Assembly: GCA_029378245.1 (NCBI GenBank)
Contig: JARKIF010000006.1
Span: 1,612,001 to 1,676,000 of the forward strand
Length of the DNA: 64,000 bases
Source: Roridomyces roridus
Taxonomy: Eukaryota; Basidiomycota; Agaricomycetes; Agaricales; Mycenaceae
Reading direction: 5' to 3'
The first letter of the stretch is position 1. Each line of letters opens with the position of its first letter. A program made the translations under genes and the position numbers. The notes under the pieces were generated by a model. The model did not search any database, was not told the origin of the DNA, and saw only the letters and a list, made by a program, of their open reading frames with translations. Positions 24,301-34,300 of the stretch are shown here, piece by piece.

Positions 24301-24662
24301 TTGGGACGAGGAGGCCGCATGAAACGGCGTAAGGGGCGGGTAACAAGCAGGAAGGGAGGTAGCGGCGTCAACGCAGATCGTCCAGTGACCTTGAGGGTGC
24401 CTGAGACCATCAGCAAGTTGTTTGAGGGCTTGCCAAAAGAAGCGGCACAGCGCGCCGGGCATGGATTGGCGGCGGCGTGTCGGGCGTCGAAGGTGGTGGT
24501 GGTGTCGTGGCAGAAGGAGCTTCCCGATTGGGTATAATTGATCCGCCGCTGGGTGTAAACACAACCTATTAGGTACATACACTTCCTGTCAACAATTTAA
24601 GCTACCTACTGGGTCCCGAAGGTACGCGAACGTAGCTTCCTTAGGTGTTTGGGCGAACACTG
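21308..24662 (+). mobile_element. hAT-like 388-bp MITE, interrupted by a nested element
   Basis: Left end CAGTGTTCGCCC and right end GGGCGAACACTG are inverted, starting CA and ending TG. An 8-bp target duplication GGGTGACG flanks it (21300-21307 and 24663-24670). These features fit hAT-type mobilisation. Without the nested insertion (2959 bp plus an 8-bp duplication) the unit is 388 bp, too short to code. The interior has palindromic tracts rich in AGGGCTTTG/CAAAGCCCT. It sits inside the 5' exon region of the split LysM gene. Confidence 0.9.
21689..24647. mobile_element. 2.96-kb TIR element (CACCTAAGG ends), nested in the MITE
   Basis: Inverted ends of about 170 bp start CACCTAAGGAAGC and finish GCTTCCTTAGGTG. 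The 8-bp target duplication TTTGGGCG is at 21681-21688 and 24648-24655. No transposase is present; the long frames inside (for example 22102-22857 and 23935-24582) are Pro/Ser/His-rich by composition. A CTCC tract lies near 22505-22550. A truncated relative is at 2722-4790. It is probably a large non-autonomous element moved in trans by an 8-bp-TSD transposase. Confidence 0.9.
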
Positions 24663-24702
24663 GGGTGACGGCAATGAGGTTGTCAAGCGTCGGTTCCGGC
24701 AT
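24663..24702 (-). pseudogene. 5' end of the split LysM coding region
   Basis: A minus-strand ATG at 24700-24702 opens MPEPTLDNLIAV. Across the MITE and one copy of its target duplication this frame continues in phase into the exon at 21152-21307. Whether this ATG is the true start or an intron lies here is unclear, because the leader is not strongly hydrophobic. Confidence 0.45.
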
Positions 24703-24831
24703 CACTGGCTGTGTTGACGACCGCGAATCCGCAAGTCTAGAAAGGAAGATTTGAGCCACTTGTCGTGTCGCAGCTCATAATGGACTCACTGCTGCAAGAG
24801 TGCATCGTGGAAGAGATTGTTGTGGGCAGCT

Positions 24832-25262
24832 AGGCCCCCGGGCACTCCCTACTAGGTCCCTCTGGGGTAGAGTAAATCAAGAGGTCGAAATGGGCGATTT
24901 TGGCTCCGTGTATAGAGTAAATCAGGGTCTGAGGGTGTCACGTCGCTCCGGGTTAGAGTAAATCAGGCGGAGCTCGAATTTTTTTGCTGTCCAGGTCATC
25001 AGAAGCCATGATTTGGTGATGGTTTCGGGGCTCGGGACAGCTGAATCAACGCGGCTGAGCGGGGCCGAAACTGAGCGCACAAACCAAAAATTAAGCCGAA
25101 AAAAGCTGTGGAGCGAAAAATTGCCCGATTTGGGACCGTGGGAGCGTTTTTTCCGCTCCGAAATAGAGTAAAACAGCGCTGGATTGCCGATTTTCGTAGA
25201 GTAAATCAACCCCAGATGGAGAAAAAATTCGGAGGGGGTTAGTAGGGAGTGCCCGGGGGCCT
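24832..25262. mobile_element. 431-bp MITE with 8-bp TSD and repeated TAGAGTAAATCA motif
   Basis: Inverted ends AGGCCCCCGGGCACTCCC (left) and its complement (right). The 8-bp target duplication GGGCAGCT is at 24824-24831 and 25263-25270. Inside, TAGAGTAAATCA (once as TAGAGTAAAACA) occurs five times, at about 24871, 24912, 24952, 25164 and 25197, the last two near the right end. It lies between the LysM 5' end and the GH18 chitinase. No coding content. Confidence 0.9.
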
Positions 25263-26608
25263 GGGCAGCTACTTTCCCGGCGAGTTTCTGCTTGAAGTTG
25301 CTAGATGGGCCGGCGGACACGAGTCCCAGCCCGCCCAGAGTCAAAGACCACCACCAGCGCATAGGATGATAAACGAGAGAAGAATGTGGAGACTCGCACA
25401 TCAAGCTCTCGAGTATTTAGAAGATGACTCCGTCCCGCGACAGAATCAGGTTAGCGGGGCTGGGTTGGGCCGGATTGAATGCCAGCGAATGGTTTCACGG
25501 CATTCGAGTCCAAGAGACCATGTAATCATGCGGTTGGCGAGGGACCGGAGACTGTCCTGGTCCGTTGTTCGGAGCGCTCGACTACCACATACGGGAAGTT
25601 GATCCGAATATCGGGCCCCGGCTTCATGTCATTAATGATGCATGGCGGCACGGCCCTCGGGAGTCATTCAGGTTCCGGGTTACCTATCGGCTAAGTATCC
25701 CTTTGGGCATTCTGTTCCGCATCTCCGGTTCATCCCGGTTCCTGGTTCTCGCTTCTCCGAGCCTTCTCGTGTCCAGTGTCCACATAATCATTCACTTGCC
25801 AATTCGAGCTCGAAGTCCTTCACACTCTGGATTTCGCGTCACCCCAACCCTGGAATCTTCTGGATGGTGCCAACTTACCGTGATACCCGCGGCAGATCTA
25901 GACTCGCTCCCTGCTTTTCACTCGACTCAAATCTGCAGTCACGGTGTGCACACCCGACTGTATTCTTGTCTGACGCCAATCTATCAGTCAACTGGTCGCG
26001 GTAGCTAGTACACTCCAGCAACACCACATGTCCTCGGACGCGCGGATTCTACCGCTGCCGTAGTGGAGTCGGCTGCTCGTGAAGAATGGACGGCTGGCTG
26101 ATGATGAATCATGCCCAAACTCAATGCTGGAGGGCGGGCGGAGGTTACTCCGGTTTGAATGTGAGTCTGGCATCTCCGAGTCCGTTCGGTACACACTTAC
26201 GGTTTCTAGGGACACGAGAAAACATGTATACCGGCATTCTGGGGAATGTGCCAGTGATACCGAAGATGTTGCCGATGTGCGGCGGCACGGCCATCGGGAG
26301 TTGCACCTACATTATGCGCCTTTGGGCATTCTGTTCCGCATCTCCGGATCCTCCCGTTCTCGTTTCTCGTGTCACTAGAAACGGACTGTTACTCAAAGTG
26401 TTTGTGATATGTCGTTGGGCGGCACGGACCGTGCCCATGGCCAACCAGGTACGCTAGCACAGTATTCAATGAGGATTCAAGCAGCGCCAATCAGTCACTG
26501 ACCTCTGTATCGGTCTTACAGTTGGCGCGCGCGACCATAAGAAGACGATACCGCACGAACAGTCATCCATACACTCCTTTTGTCTCCCTCCTTCTTTGAT
26601 TTTGCAAG
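25263..26608. other. Chitinase upstream region with an imperfect direct duplication
   Basis: Blocks near 25638-25760 and 26277-26380 share GGCGGCACGGCC, then CTTTGGGCATTCTGTTCCGC and CTTCTCG/TTTCTCGTGTC, about 625 bp apart. Frames of 100-147 codons cover both blocks but show no convincing family. Before the transposon insertions this was probably the shared region between a divergent LysM/chitinase pair. Confidence 0.5.
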
Positions 26609-27528
26609 ATGGGGACCAGCTGGCGAAGCATTACGCTTGCTCTCACCGCGATCTGTGCGTCTCTTTCTTTCTTGCAAGTTCTTGACTGAATCTGTGCCCA
26701 TAGTTTTACTGCATCCTATCTTGGCGCAAGCACCCTCGAATTCGGCAAGCGCAGCTCTCGCACAGTCGACGCTTCCTGTCGGTTCTTGTACCTCAACCAT
26801 CGTGCGTTGCTCCTCTTTTGGAATACTTTTCTGTGAGACTCATATTTTGCAGCCTTGCTCAAACGGCGCGTGTTGCAACTCCAAGACAGGATACTGCGGG
26901 CATGTTCCTCGTTTCCCATTTACAACGGCCATTGACTCCCAACGCAGATACGGAGATGCTTTCTGCACTGCGCTCGCCGCCGGCGGGTGAGCCCATCTCT
27001 GCGTCCTCCAATTGTGACGCAAAGGCTCAGGTGTGTTCTCTTTGAAATACTCATAACCACCTTTTACCAACTACAATCAGTGTGGACCAAACGCGCCGGC
27101 CGGTGAAGAGGAATGTCCTCTCAACGTCTGCTGCTCCCAGTTTGGTTTTTGCAGAACCACTCGTGAGTCTGCTTGCTTGCATTCACAACATGTTTTTAAC
27201 CATTTCGAATACAGAGGACTTTTGTGGAGAAGGATGCACGAGCAACTGTAACCCAGCAAACCCCGCCCGGTGTGGCTCTGATGCGCAGACGGCACTCACC
27301 AAGCGTATCGGATACTACGAAGGTTGGGCGGCCGCTCGCAGCTGTGATGCGTGGTCTCCGAGTAACATCAACGTCGCGTCTCTAACCCATGGTACGCGTC
27401 GTCGGCGTTTATCTCGAATTAATTAATTCACTCACCGCCGTGTAGTCAACTTTGCTTTCGCCTACATCTCCAACACCTTCGAGGTCGTCGAGATGACCGC
27501 CGGCGACTCCAAGCTTTGGACCGATGAT
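26609..27528 (+). pseudogene. GH18 chitinase (killer-toxin-like), 5' part
   Basis: Secreted subgroup C type GH18 chitinase. The ATG at 26609 starts MGTSWRSITLALTAI, a signal peptide that continues over an intron. Then come Cys-rich CBM18-like chitin-binding pieces (PCSNGACCNSKTGYCG; CGPNAPAGEEECPLNVCCSQ; FCGEGCTSNC) and the start of the GH18 barrel (RIGYYEGWAAARSCDAW, HVNFAFAYISNTFEV). One intron near 26902 appears to use a GC donor, because joining across it gives YCGYGDAFC, the family motif. Coding stops being recognisable at about 27528 and resumes at about 31345, so an insertion of about 3.8 kb splits the gene. Confidence 0.85.
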
Positions 27529-28401
27529 GTATGTGCTCTAAACCTACTACAGAAATCGACAACACTCGAAGAATCTAACCAGATGAGTCGAGATACAGAC
27601 GAATCTATATCCAACTAACCCAATCACGAAGCTCCGGGGCGAGTGACAACTATTGAATAGCGGGAATGTGGCGAGTATAAGTCCCTAGTACAGGGCCTTG
27701 TAAAGGTTGTAGGGAATTGAGTGATATAGTCTCGGATACGATGTCGAAACAAAGTATTGCGAATAGAGATCCTTGATGTAAACCAAGAATGACGATTCTA
27801 AAGTGTTTTGTAGATGGTAAAGCTTCACAGCTAACACAAAAGATAGATTGAGTTTGGCTAAAGCCGGGGTTTTGCAATAAAGCAGGTATTTGGGTCTTTC
27901 GATCCCTTTCACACTGGTATCCGAAGATGACAGCGACCGATACAACACGGATTTCGTAGATTCCAACACTTCACAACTCTGAACACACAAATAACCCTTG
28001 ACAGACACACGGTACGACACAATCCAACAGATACTGATTCCAACACACTGATTCACACTCAAGTCACACACACAATAGCCAACAAACAAATGTTTAGATT
28101 TTCAATAGCGATTGCTTAACTACGCAATGCACCGTCGAAAGCCTCGGACAAAACCCTTGATCGCAGCTGGTAGCTTGCTAGTGGGGGAAGTATCCGCTGC
28201 CCTCTTGGGTAGCACTCTATCTACTTTATACAGGTCCGAGAATCATATGATAGTACAAACGAATGGCGCAATAATTAGAAATGTCCTTGGTATCTGGAAT
28301 GGAAACACCCTGATTGGTTGATTAGAACCGGCATCGTGTGCGGCCGGTGTGCCAAGCCATGAGTCCACGTGGCGGACCTGTCGATCCGTGACTCCAACAT
28401 T
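27529..28401 (-). mobile_element. Retrotransposon/LTR-like debris
   Basis: On the minus strand this reads from TGTTGGCTATTGTGTGTGTG (28090) toward CACATACA (27527), an LTR-like TG...CA arrangement about 560 bp long with no coding content. No second LTR and no 5-bp target duplication were found, so the label is tentative. 28091-28401 is unassigned filler up to the Harbinger end. Confidence 0.3.
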
Positions 28402-28689
28402 AGGGGAGGTCAGAGTGGACGAAACAGAGTCGGAACTCGATCGGAACTCGATTCGATTCTGATTCGATTATGGGTCGAGTTCCGACCGAGAATCGAAACT
28501 TCGAGTTCCGAAAACTTTGGGTGTTCCTCCTCCCGAGGAGGAACTCACCAGAATCGATTCTTGTTTCGATTCTGGAATCTTCGTAACTCGTCTCGATAAC
28601 TCTCAGAATTAAAATAAATGAATAAAATAAATTGCAAAATAGTTTCTGTGTCTCTCCTGATCTGTCCGTCGACGACTCCCCCGCATACC

Positions 28690-29202
28690 ATGGCTCAGTC
28701 CAAGAAGACCACCACCGAAACCCCAAAGGCCGCCACTCCCGCCGCCACATCCACCAAGCCTGTACGGAACAAGACACCGACGGCCAAGGCCCAGGCACTT
28801 GTGAAAGCCCACAAGAGCAAAAAAAAGGATGACGCCGACATCAACGACGTCTCTTCCAGCGACAGCGACGAGGACAGTGACAAGGACGGTGACGAGGACG
28901 ATGAGATGGACGGTGAGGGGGATGCTGCGAGACAGGGGAAAAAAGTTCCAAAGACCCTTGCATTCGAGTGAGTGGATCATGTCCTGCGCACTAACATTTC
29001 ACACACCTGGTATAGCTGGAGCGACCCCCAACTGAGCGAGCAACTCCTCGCGGAAATCATCGGGGACGCTGGCATCAAGCGTGCGCTCTACCCACCGCCC
29101 GGTCCTAATCCGTCGACCAAGAACGGTGGAGGCCAGACGAAGGTGGCGTCGTACTTTGAACTTCTGCCCAAATCCATTCTCCCAGGGCCATCCACAGCGT
29201 AA
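28690..29202 (+). CDS. Harbinger Myb/SANT-like protein, C-terminally truncated
   Basis: The ATG at 28690 begins MAQSKKTTTETPKAATPAAT, a Lys/Ala-rich and then acidic (DSDEDSDKDGDEDDEMDGEG) N-terminus. After an intron (about 28970-29017) the Myb/SANT-like block WSDPQLSEQLLAEIIGDAGI and the STKNGGG motif follow. This is the DNA-binding partner that accompanies Harbinger transposases and guides them to the TIRs. After KVASYFELLP the frame runs into sequence antisense to the transposase and stops at 29200-29202, so the C-terminal half is missing. Confidence 0.75.
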
Positions 29203-30507
29203 ACTCTTGGACAATGCGGGTGTGCTCCCAGGCAGTCGAGTCGTGCGTGCTTCCAGTAAAACCGTAACTAAAATCGATGATCCGGAGGTTTGGCAGGGAG
29301 ACGATCTTGAGGAAACTTGTGAGTACGATACACATCATTCAATAGCCAAACTCACCTGGACATTGAGCGAATAGTTACATTTGCGATCGAAGTAACTCTC
29401 GCCGTACCAGTAAGGTCGGTCGAAGAGGGGTACGAGTGTGCCATCAACAAGACACCACCCGTTTCTCCACGCCTTGCACGAGTGAGCTTCGACCCACTCC
29501 TTTGCCTTCTCCTTCTCCGCAGCGGTGGGCATTCGGACAGCGTTCTCCATGAACTCCCGGCGTAGAATGGCCGTCAATACCCTCCGTGTCACGAGCAACA
29601 CAGTGCCCTTGCCCACCCCTGCCCAGTTAGCGACCTTTTGCAAGCCCGCAGCATTCCCAGAATGGCCGAAACGGAAAAGAGCAATGGCGACCTGGGTTTC
29701 CACGGGCATCTGACCGTTGCGGGAGTTGTTTGTGAAGACAGGGTCGTCCGACAGGGCCTCGACCAGTCGATCGAAGGTGTAAGGTGATACACGCAGCTCT
29801 TGGCGGAAGAGGTCCGGACGCAAGACCTTCAGCTTGGTGAGGACGTGGGTGAGCTGGCCGATCGTGCGTGGGAGGGTATTCCGTGGCTGCTCATACCGCT
29901 GGGCGTACATGTCTTCGACAGATTCGCGCACCCAACGCCATGGCGCATTCCGACGAGGGATGCCAAGATCGGGATTGGGTTCCGAGGCGGATGAAACCTT
30001 GTCCGAGTCGTCGTCGTCGCTGAGGCTTTCGTCATCCGAGTCTTTGTCGTCTGACTCGGCATCATCATCTGCCAAGTACCCCAGCAGCTCCGGCATTTCG
30101 ATGTCTGAGTCGTTGCTCTCGGAATCGGTGGAGGAATCAGACGACGAGGAGACATCCGAAGATTCTGAGCCCGAGCTACGCCAATCTGTCCCTAGCACCT
30201 CCGACCAGCCGGCGTCGCTTGAGCTGCTAGTGGTCTCCGAGCTATCCGAGTCGAAGTCCAGTGACGAAGACAAGCTGCCGGAATCGGATTCAGAGCTGTA
30301 CTGCAGCTGGATGGATGGAATGGAGTTGAGAAGAGAGGAGTCGTCCAACGCAAGGTGCTGCTCCCGGTCGGTGTATCCCGCCCTTGCTAACATTCGTCTC
30401 CGCTTGTTTTTCAGACGGACGCGGCGCTTGACTCGAGCTTTGTGGAATTGGAAGTAAAGGCGGAGGAGCTTGGTGACCCGGGCCTGGCGTGCAGATAGTC
30501 TCGGCAT
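29160..30507 (-). CDS. Harbinger (DDE_Tnp_4-type) transposase, C-terminally truncated
   Basis: The start at 30507 gives MPRLSARQARVTKLLRLYFQ, followed by a Ser/Asp-rich acidic linker (about residues 60-170). The helix-turn-helix-like core includes ELRVSPYTFDRLVEALSDD, NAAGLQKVANWAGVGKGTV and WCLVDGTLVPLFDRP (first catalytic Asp in VDGT), then YFDRKCNYSLNVQ. After an intron come NLRIIDFSYGFTGSTHDST (second Asp) and LWMALGEWIWA. The third acidic residue lies beyond the deletion point near 29165 and is absent, so the enzyme is inactive. HARBI1-like family; would act in the nucleus. Confidence 0.85.
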
Positions 30508-30763
30508 GAGTAGGAGGTGGGGGAGAAGGACGTGAAAATTTAAAATTGATGAGTCATGACTAATAAAAATATTTAATTTGAGTCGAAGGCTCAGCGACTA
30601 AGTACCCTTAACCGATGCACAGAATCGAATGAGTTACGAAGCGAAACTTGGTGCGGTCAAAGTTCGAGTCGATTATCGATCGGAACTCGACCCATAATCG
30701 AATCAGAATCGAATCGAGTTCCGATCGAGTTCCGACTCCGTTTCGTCCACTCTGACCTCCCCT

Positions 30764-31328
30764 ATTGATCCATGACTCGACTGATTTTAGTGAAGTCGTA
30801 TCCGACCTCTCCCTTGATTGTATACCCTCCAGACGTACGCCCATAGGTTGTAGGTCCAGAACGATACCCATATCTCCGACTACCTGTCCCGGATACCAGC
30901 AGATACTAGTTCGAAGACTAGTATCCGACCCGGATCCTCCTTGTCCCGACTGCTGATGACAACTACGTCACTCCCTTTGGACCCGCTTCGGCGGTCTACT
31001 CATGTTTCAGGCTTTTCGGCCGACTTGCCCATCATCCCGTGAACTTCCGAACCTCCGAATTGCACTCGCACCAAGGTTCGAACGGCTGACAATCGTACAA
31101 CGGTTAAGAACTTGTTTAATTGGTGTATCCCATTGGTAGAGCAGGTATCCACAACTCCTACATGTTTCGGAGTGAGCCCGTCGGTCATATTCAGGTAAAT
31201 ACCCTTCAACCCGTACAGTACTCTTAAGTATCCACCACACTGACTGTCTCTGGGCTCAACATCAGTCTTGTACTGAGATGACTTAGCTAGGATACTACCT
31301 CTGAAATCGTGCAAAACGCGCGTTTTCA
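30764..31328. other. Unassigned sequence completing the insertion in the chitinase
   Basis: A minus-strand frame (31000-31329) has Cys residues and GYLRVLYGLKGIYLNM but no recognised domain; possibly retrotransposon residue. The palindromic ACTAGTTCGAAGACTAGT-like run near 30906 is notable. No host coding sequence. Confidence 0.3.
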
Positions 31329-34300
31329 AGGGCAGTCAAATTCCATGCTTATCACCGAAACGACGGCACTCAAGTCGCAGAACCCGTCATTGAAGGTGTT
31401 TCTCTCTATTGGCGGTTGGACTTTCAACAATCCTGTGCGTGGTTCCCTTCCCCTAATCTTCTGTACCATTGAAAAATGACCACAGCCGACGGCTGGGATT
31501 TTCAGCGCTCTGGTCGCCAGTGAGGCCAATACCAATGTGTTCATCAAGAGCGTTCTGGGCGTCATGAATGCCTACGGATTTGATGGTATCGACATCGAGT
31601 GCGTCTTCCTTTCTAACTCGTAGGAATCTTCTCTGACCGACTTTGTTCAGCTGGGAATATCCTGTGGCAGAGTACGCTCATTTTATCCATTCGCTCATTC
31701 TTATCTAATTCCCGCTACTAGGGATCGTGGTGGCGCCAAGGGCGACAAGGAGAACTGCGTGACTTTCATCAGTAAGCATACCACCACTCCGATTCCCGTC
31801 TCTGAACTTACGACCATCTTCCAGAGGCCGTCAAAACCGCCTTCATTCCATTCGATTATGAGCTGGTAACTCTCCCATCTTTGAACCATGCATTCATACT
31901 TATGAGTAACAGTCCTTCACCGCGCCGACCAGCTATTGGTACCTGCAGAATTATGACCTCCCCGGTATGTTGGCGGATGGCGCTGCCGACTGGGTCAATG
32001 TCATGACGTACGATTTGCATGTCAGTGTATCTCTATCTTTATCTGTGCTGAGTTAACTTTGTTTTCAAAGGGTGTCTGGGATTCTCCCGCAGATTACATC
32101 GGCTCTATCGTCCCAGCTCACACCAACTTGACCGAGATCATGGTCATTATTTCCTCTCTCTCTATCCCCTCGGCTTATTCTTTTATTTCCCAGGACGCAT
32201 TCCAATTGTACGCCAATGTTGGGATCGACCCATCCAAGATGGTCATGGGTATTGGCTTCTACGGCCGTTCATTCGAACTTGTCTCTGACCAGTGTACAAC
32301 TCCCGGCTGTCCGTTTGCCGGTGCGGCACCGGCCGGCCCCTGTTCGGCCAATGCCGGCACCCTCATGTTCACCGAGATCGAGGATATTATCTCATCTGTG
32401 GGGACTAACGCGCTTGTATTCGACGAAGAGGCGGCTGTCAAATACCTGGTTTATAATGAGTTGCGTTTTCCCCTGCTTCTTGAAGCTTTCAAGTACTGAT
32501 TGTGTTGGGTGTAGCGTTGACTGGGTCTCGTACGACGACCAGCAGACGTTGGCCATGAAGCTCCAATATGCGAATTCGATCTGTCTGATCGGCACCATGA
32601 TTTGGTCTGTTGACCAGGTGAGCAGGTCCCTTGACTCTTTGCAAACGGCTTCTGACATGACCAAGGATGATACCGCGTTCACTGCTTTGTCTGGTGAAAA
32701 AATTCAACCCGTCCGCGCTTCACCTTGCTAAATATTTTGCAGCCCTATATGGCGACGTCACCGACAACAATTCAACCGACCAGATCACCGGTAATCAATG
32801 CATGTACACGGATTGTGGCAAGTTCTGTGGGACGGGTACAGAGGTGATCAGAGTCCTAGAGAATAATCCAGTCACCCTCGAAACCTGCACTGGCGTCGGC
32901 AACGACTTTGTGTCAATTTGCTGCGTGAGCCTTCTCTTTCCGTGTCTGTGATCAATTTCTCTAAAAGTTCTTGCAGCCCGTGGGAGACTCGCCTCAGTCG
33001 TGCACGTGGAGAGGTGAACCGGTGCTCGCTTCCCTGATATGCGTCGGGTCTTGCAATACCAACGAGATCCTCATGGGCACGTCCCTGATCGGCGACACTC
33101 CTCTCACTCCGTGTGTCGTCGGGCAGAAGGTGAGTACCTCGTTTAACTGGCTTTACGGGTATAGGCTCAATTCTCCTAGGCGCTGTGCTGCCAAACGGAG
33201 GAAGATACCGCCTCGTTTTGTACGGTAACTTCGTGCGGTGAAACATGTGACTCTGGAGAAACAACATATGGTTCCAGTCTGACAATAACTGAAAGTCTAG
33301 GAACTTGTGAGTTCCCTTTACAGTACAGAGAGACGATTTTCAACTCGGCCTGACTCTTGTCAACAGGTGGACCGGGTGAAGGCGCGGTTCAGTTGTTCCA
33401 CTACTTTGTTGATATCCCACTCATCCAATGATTTAGAGTTTATGTTGCCAGGATTCAATAGGCCTCACGAATTGTGCTTGGGTGTGTGGAATACTCTCGC
33501 TGACCGCGGAGCGGCGTTGCTGACAGTGCATATACAGCACGGCACCCCACCCAATTGCCTGGACAGTGTTTGTCCAGTCGGGCAGACGGTCATCCGTGGG
33601 TGTCCATGCTCTGTATCGAACGGCCGTCGTTTCTGACATCCGGACCAGACACAGACCCTTCGGGGGATGATGGGTCAGCTGCCTGTCTTGGCCAATTCAA
33701 CCAACGCAATTTCTGCTGCGATACTCCCAATGGTTGGTTTACTCAAAACTTCTCTGGCGGACTCCAACATCTTTGCAGATGACACTTTCTCCCCTATCCC
33801 TAACCTCGATGTTTTCCCTGAAGATGAGCTTGTAGGGAACGCCGTCACGTTTGCTGTGAGGGCTGAACCTTGTGTCTTTTTCCCCTCTCTCATTGCGGTT
33901 GCAGGTTGATTTCGACGACAACCAGGGGACACCTGATATCACCCAGACTGGCGCTGGATCAAGTGGGATCGACGACGATGAACAGGAGGAAACTTCACCG
34001 GTGTGTTATCTTGTCCCAATACCTTTCTGTTTCTAAACAATCCAGTTTGCATCCGTGTTCATTTCGTCGCCCAATGCCGCCTCCGTGAGCTCTCTGGACC
34101 TTGAATCCGACTGGGCGATCACAAGCTGCGATCCTACGAGCGATCAATCTCAATCTGCGCGTACACATTGGCACTCCTCCGAATTGTGCTCACAACGCGT
34201 CTAGGTTCTGGCTTACTGCACCTGCCCCATCGAGGACGAGGATTGCGGCTGCGGTCATGTATTTATCGGCCAAGCTAACGACACGATCGTCAAACTTTCG

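Larger units (their letters stand above)
28402..30763. mobile_element. PIF/Harbinger-type element, internally deleted
   Basis: About 95-bp inverted ends start AGGGGAGGTCAGAGTGGACG and include repeated GGAACTCGAT/GATTCGATT units. Flanks are ATT on both sides (28399-28401 and 30764-30766), equivalent to a TA or TWA-like site. Two converging genes lie inside, as expected for the superfamily: a Myb/SANT-like DNA-binding protein (plus) and a DDE transposase (minus). Both lose their C-termini at the same point near 29165, so a central deletion removed the middle of the element. It is inserted in the GH18 chitinase. Confidence 0.9.

Noticed and set aside
27527..28090. Solo LTR with TG...CA ends
   Set aside because: Not accepted as a clean solo LTR because no 5-bp target duplication flanks it; kept only as low-confidence retroelement debris.
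29834..30457. 207-codon plus-strand frame with Ser/Glu runs
   Set aside because: Antisense to the acidic linker of the Harbinger transposase, which has clear catalytic motifs on the minus strand.
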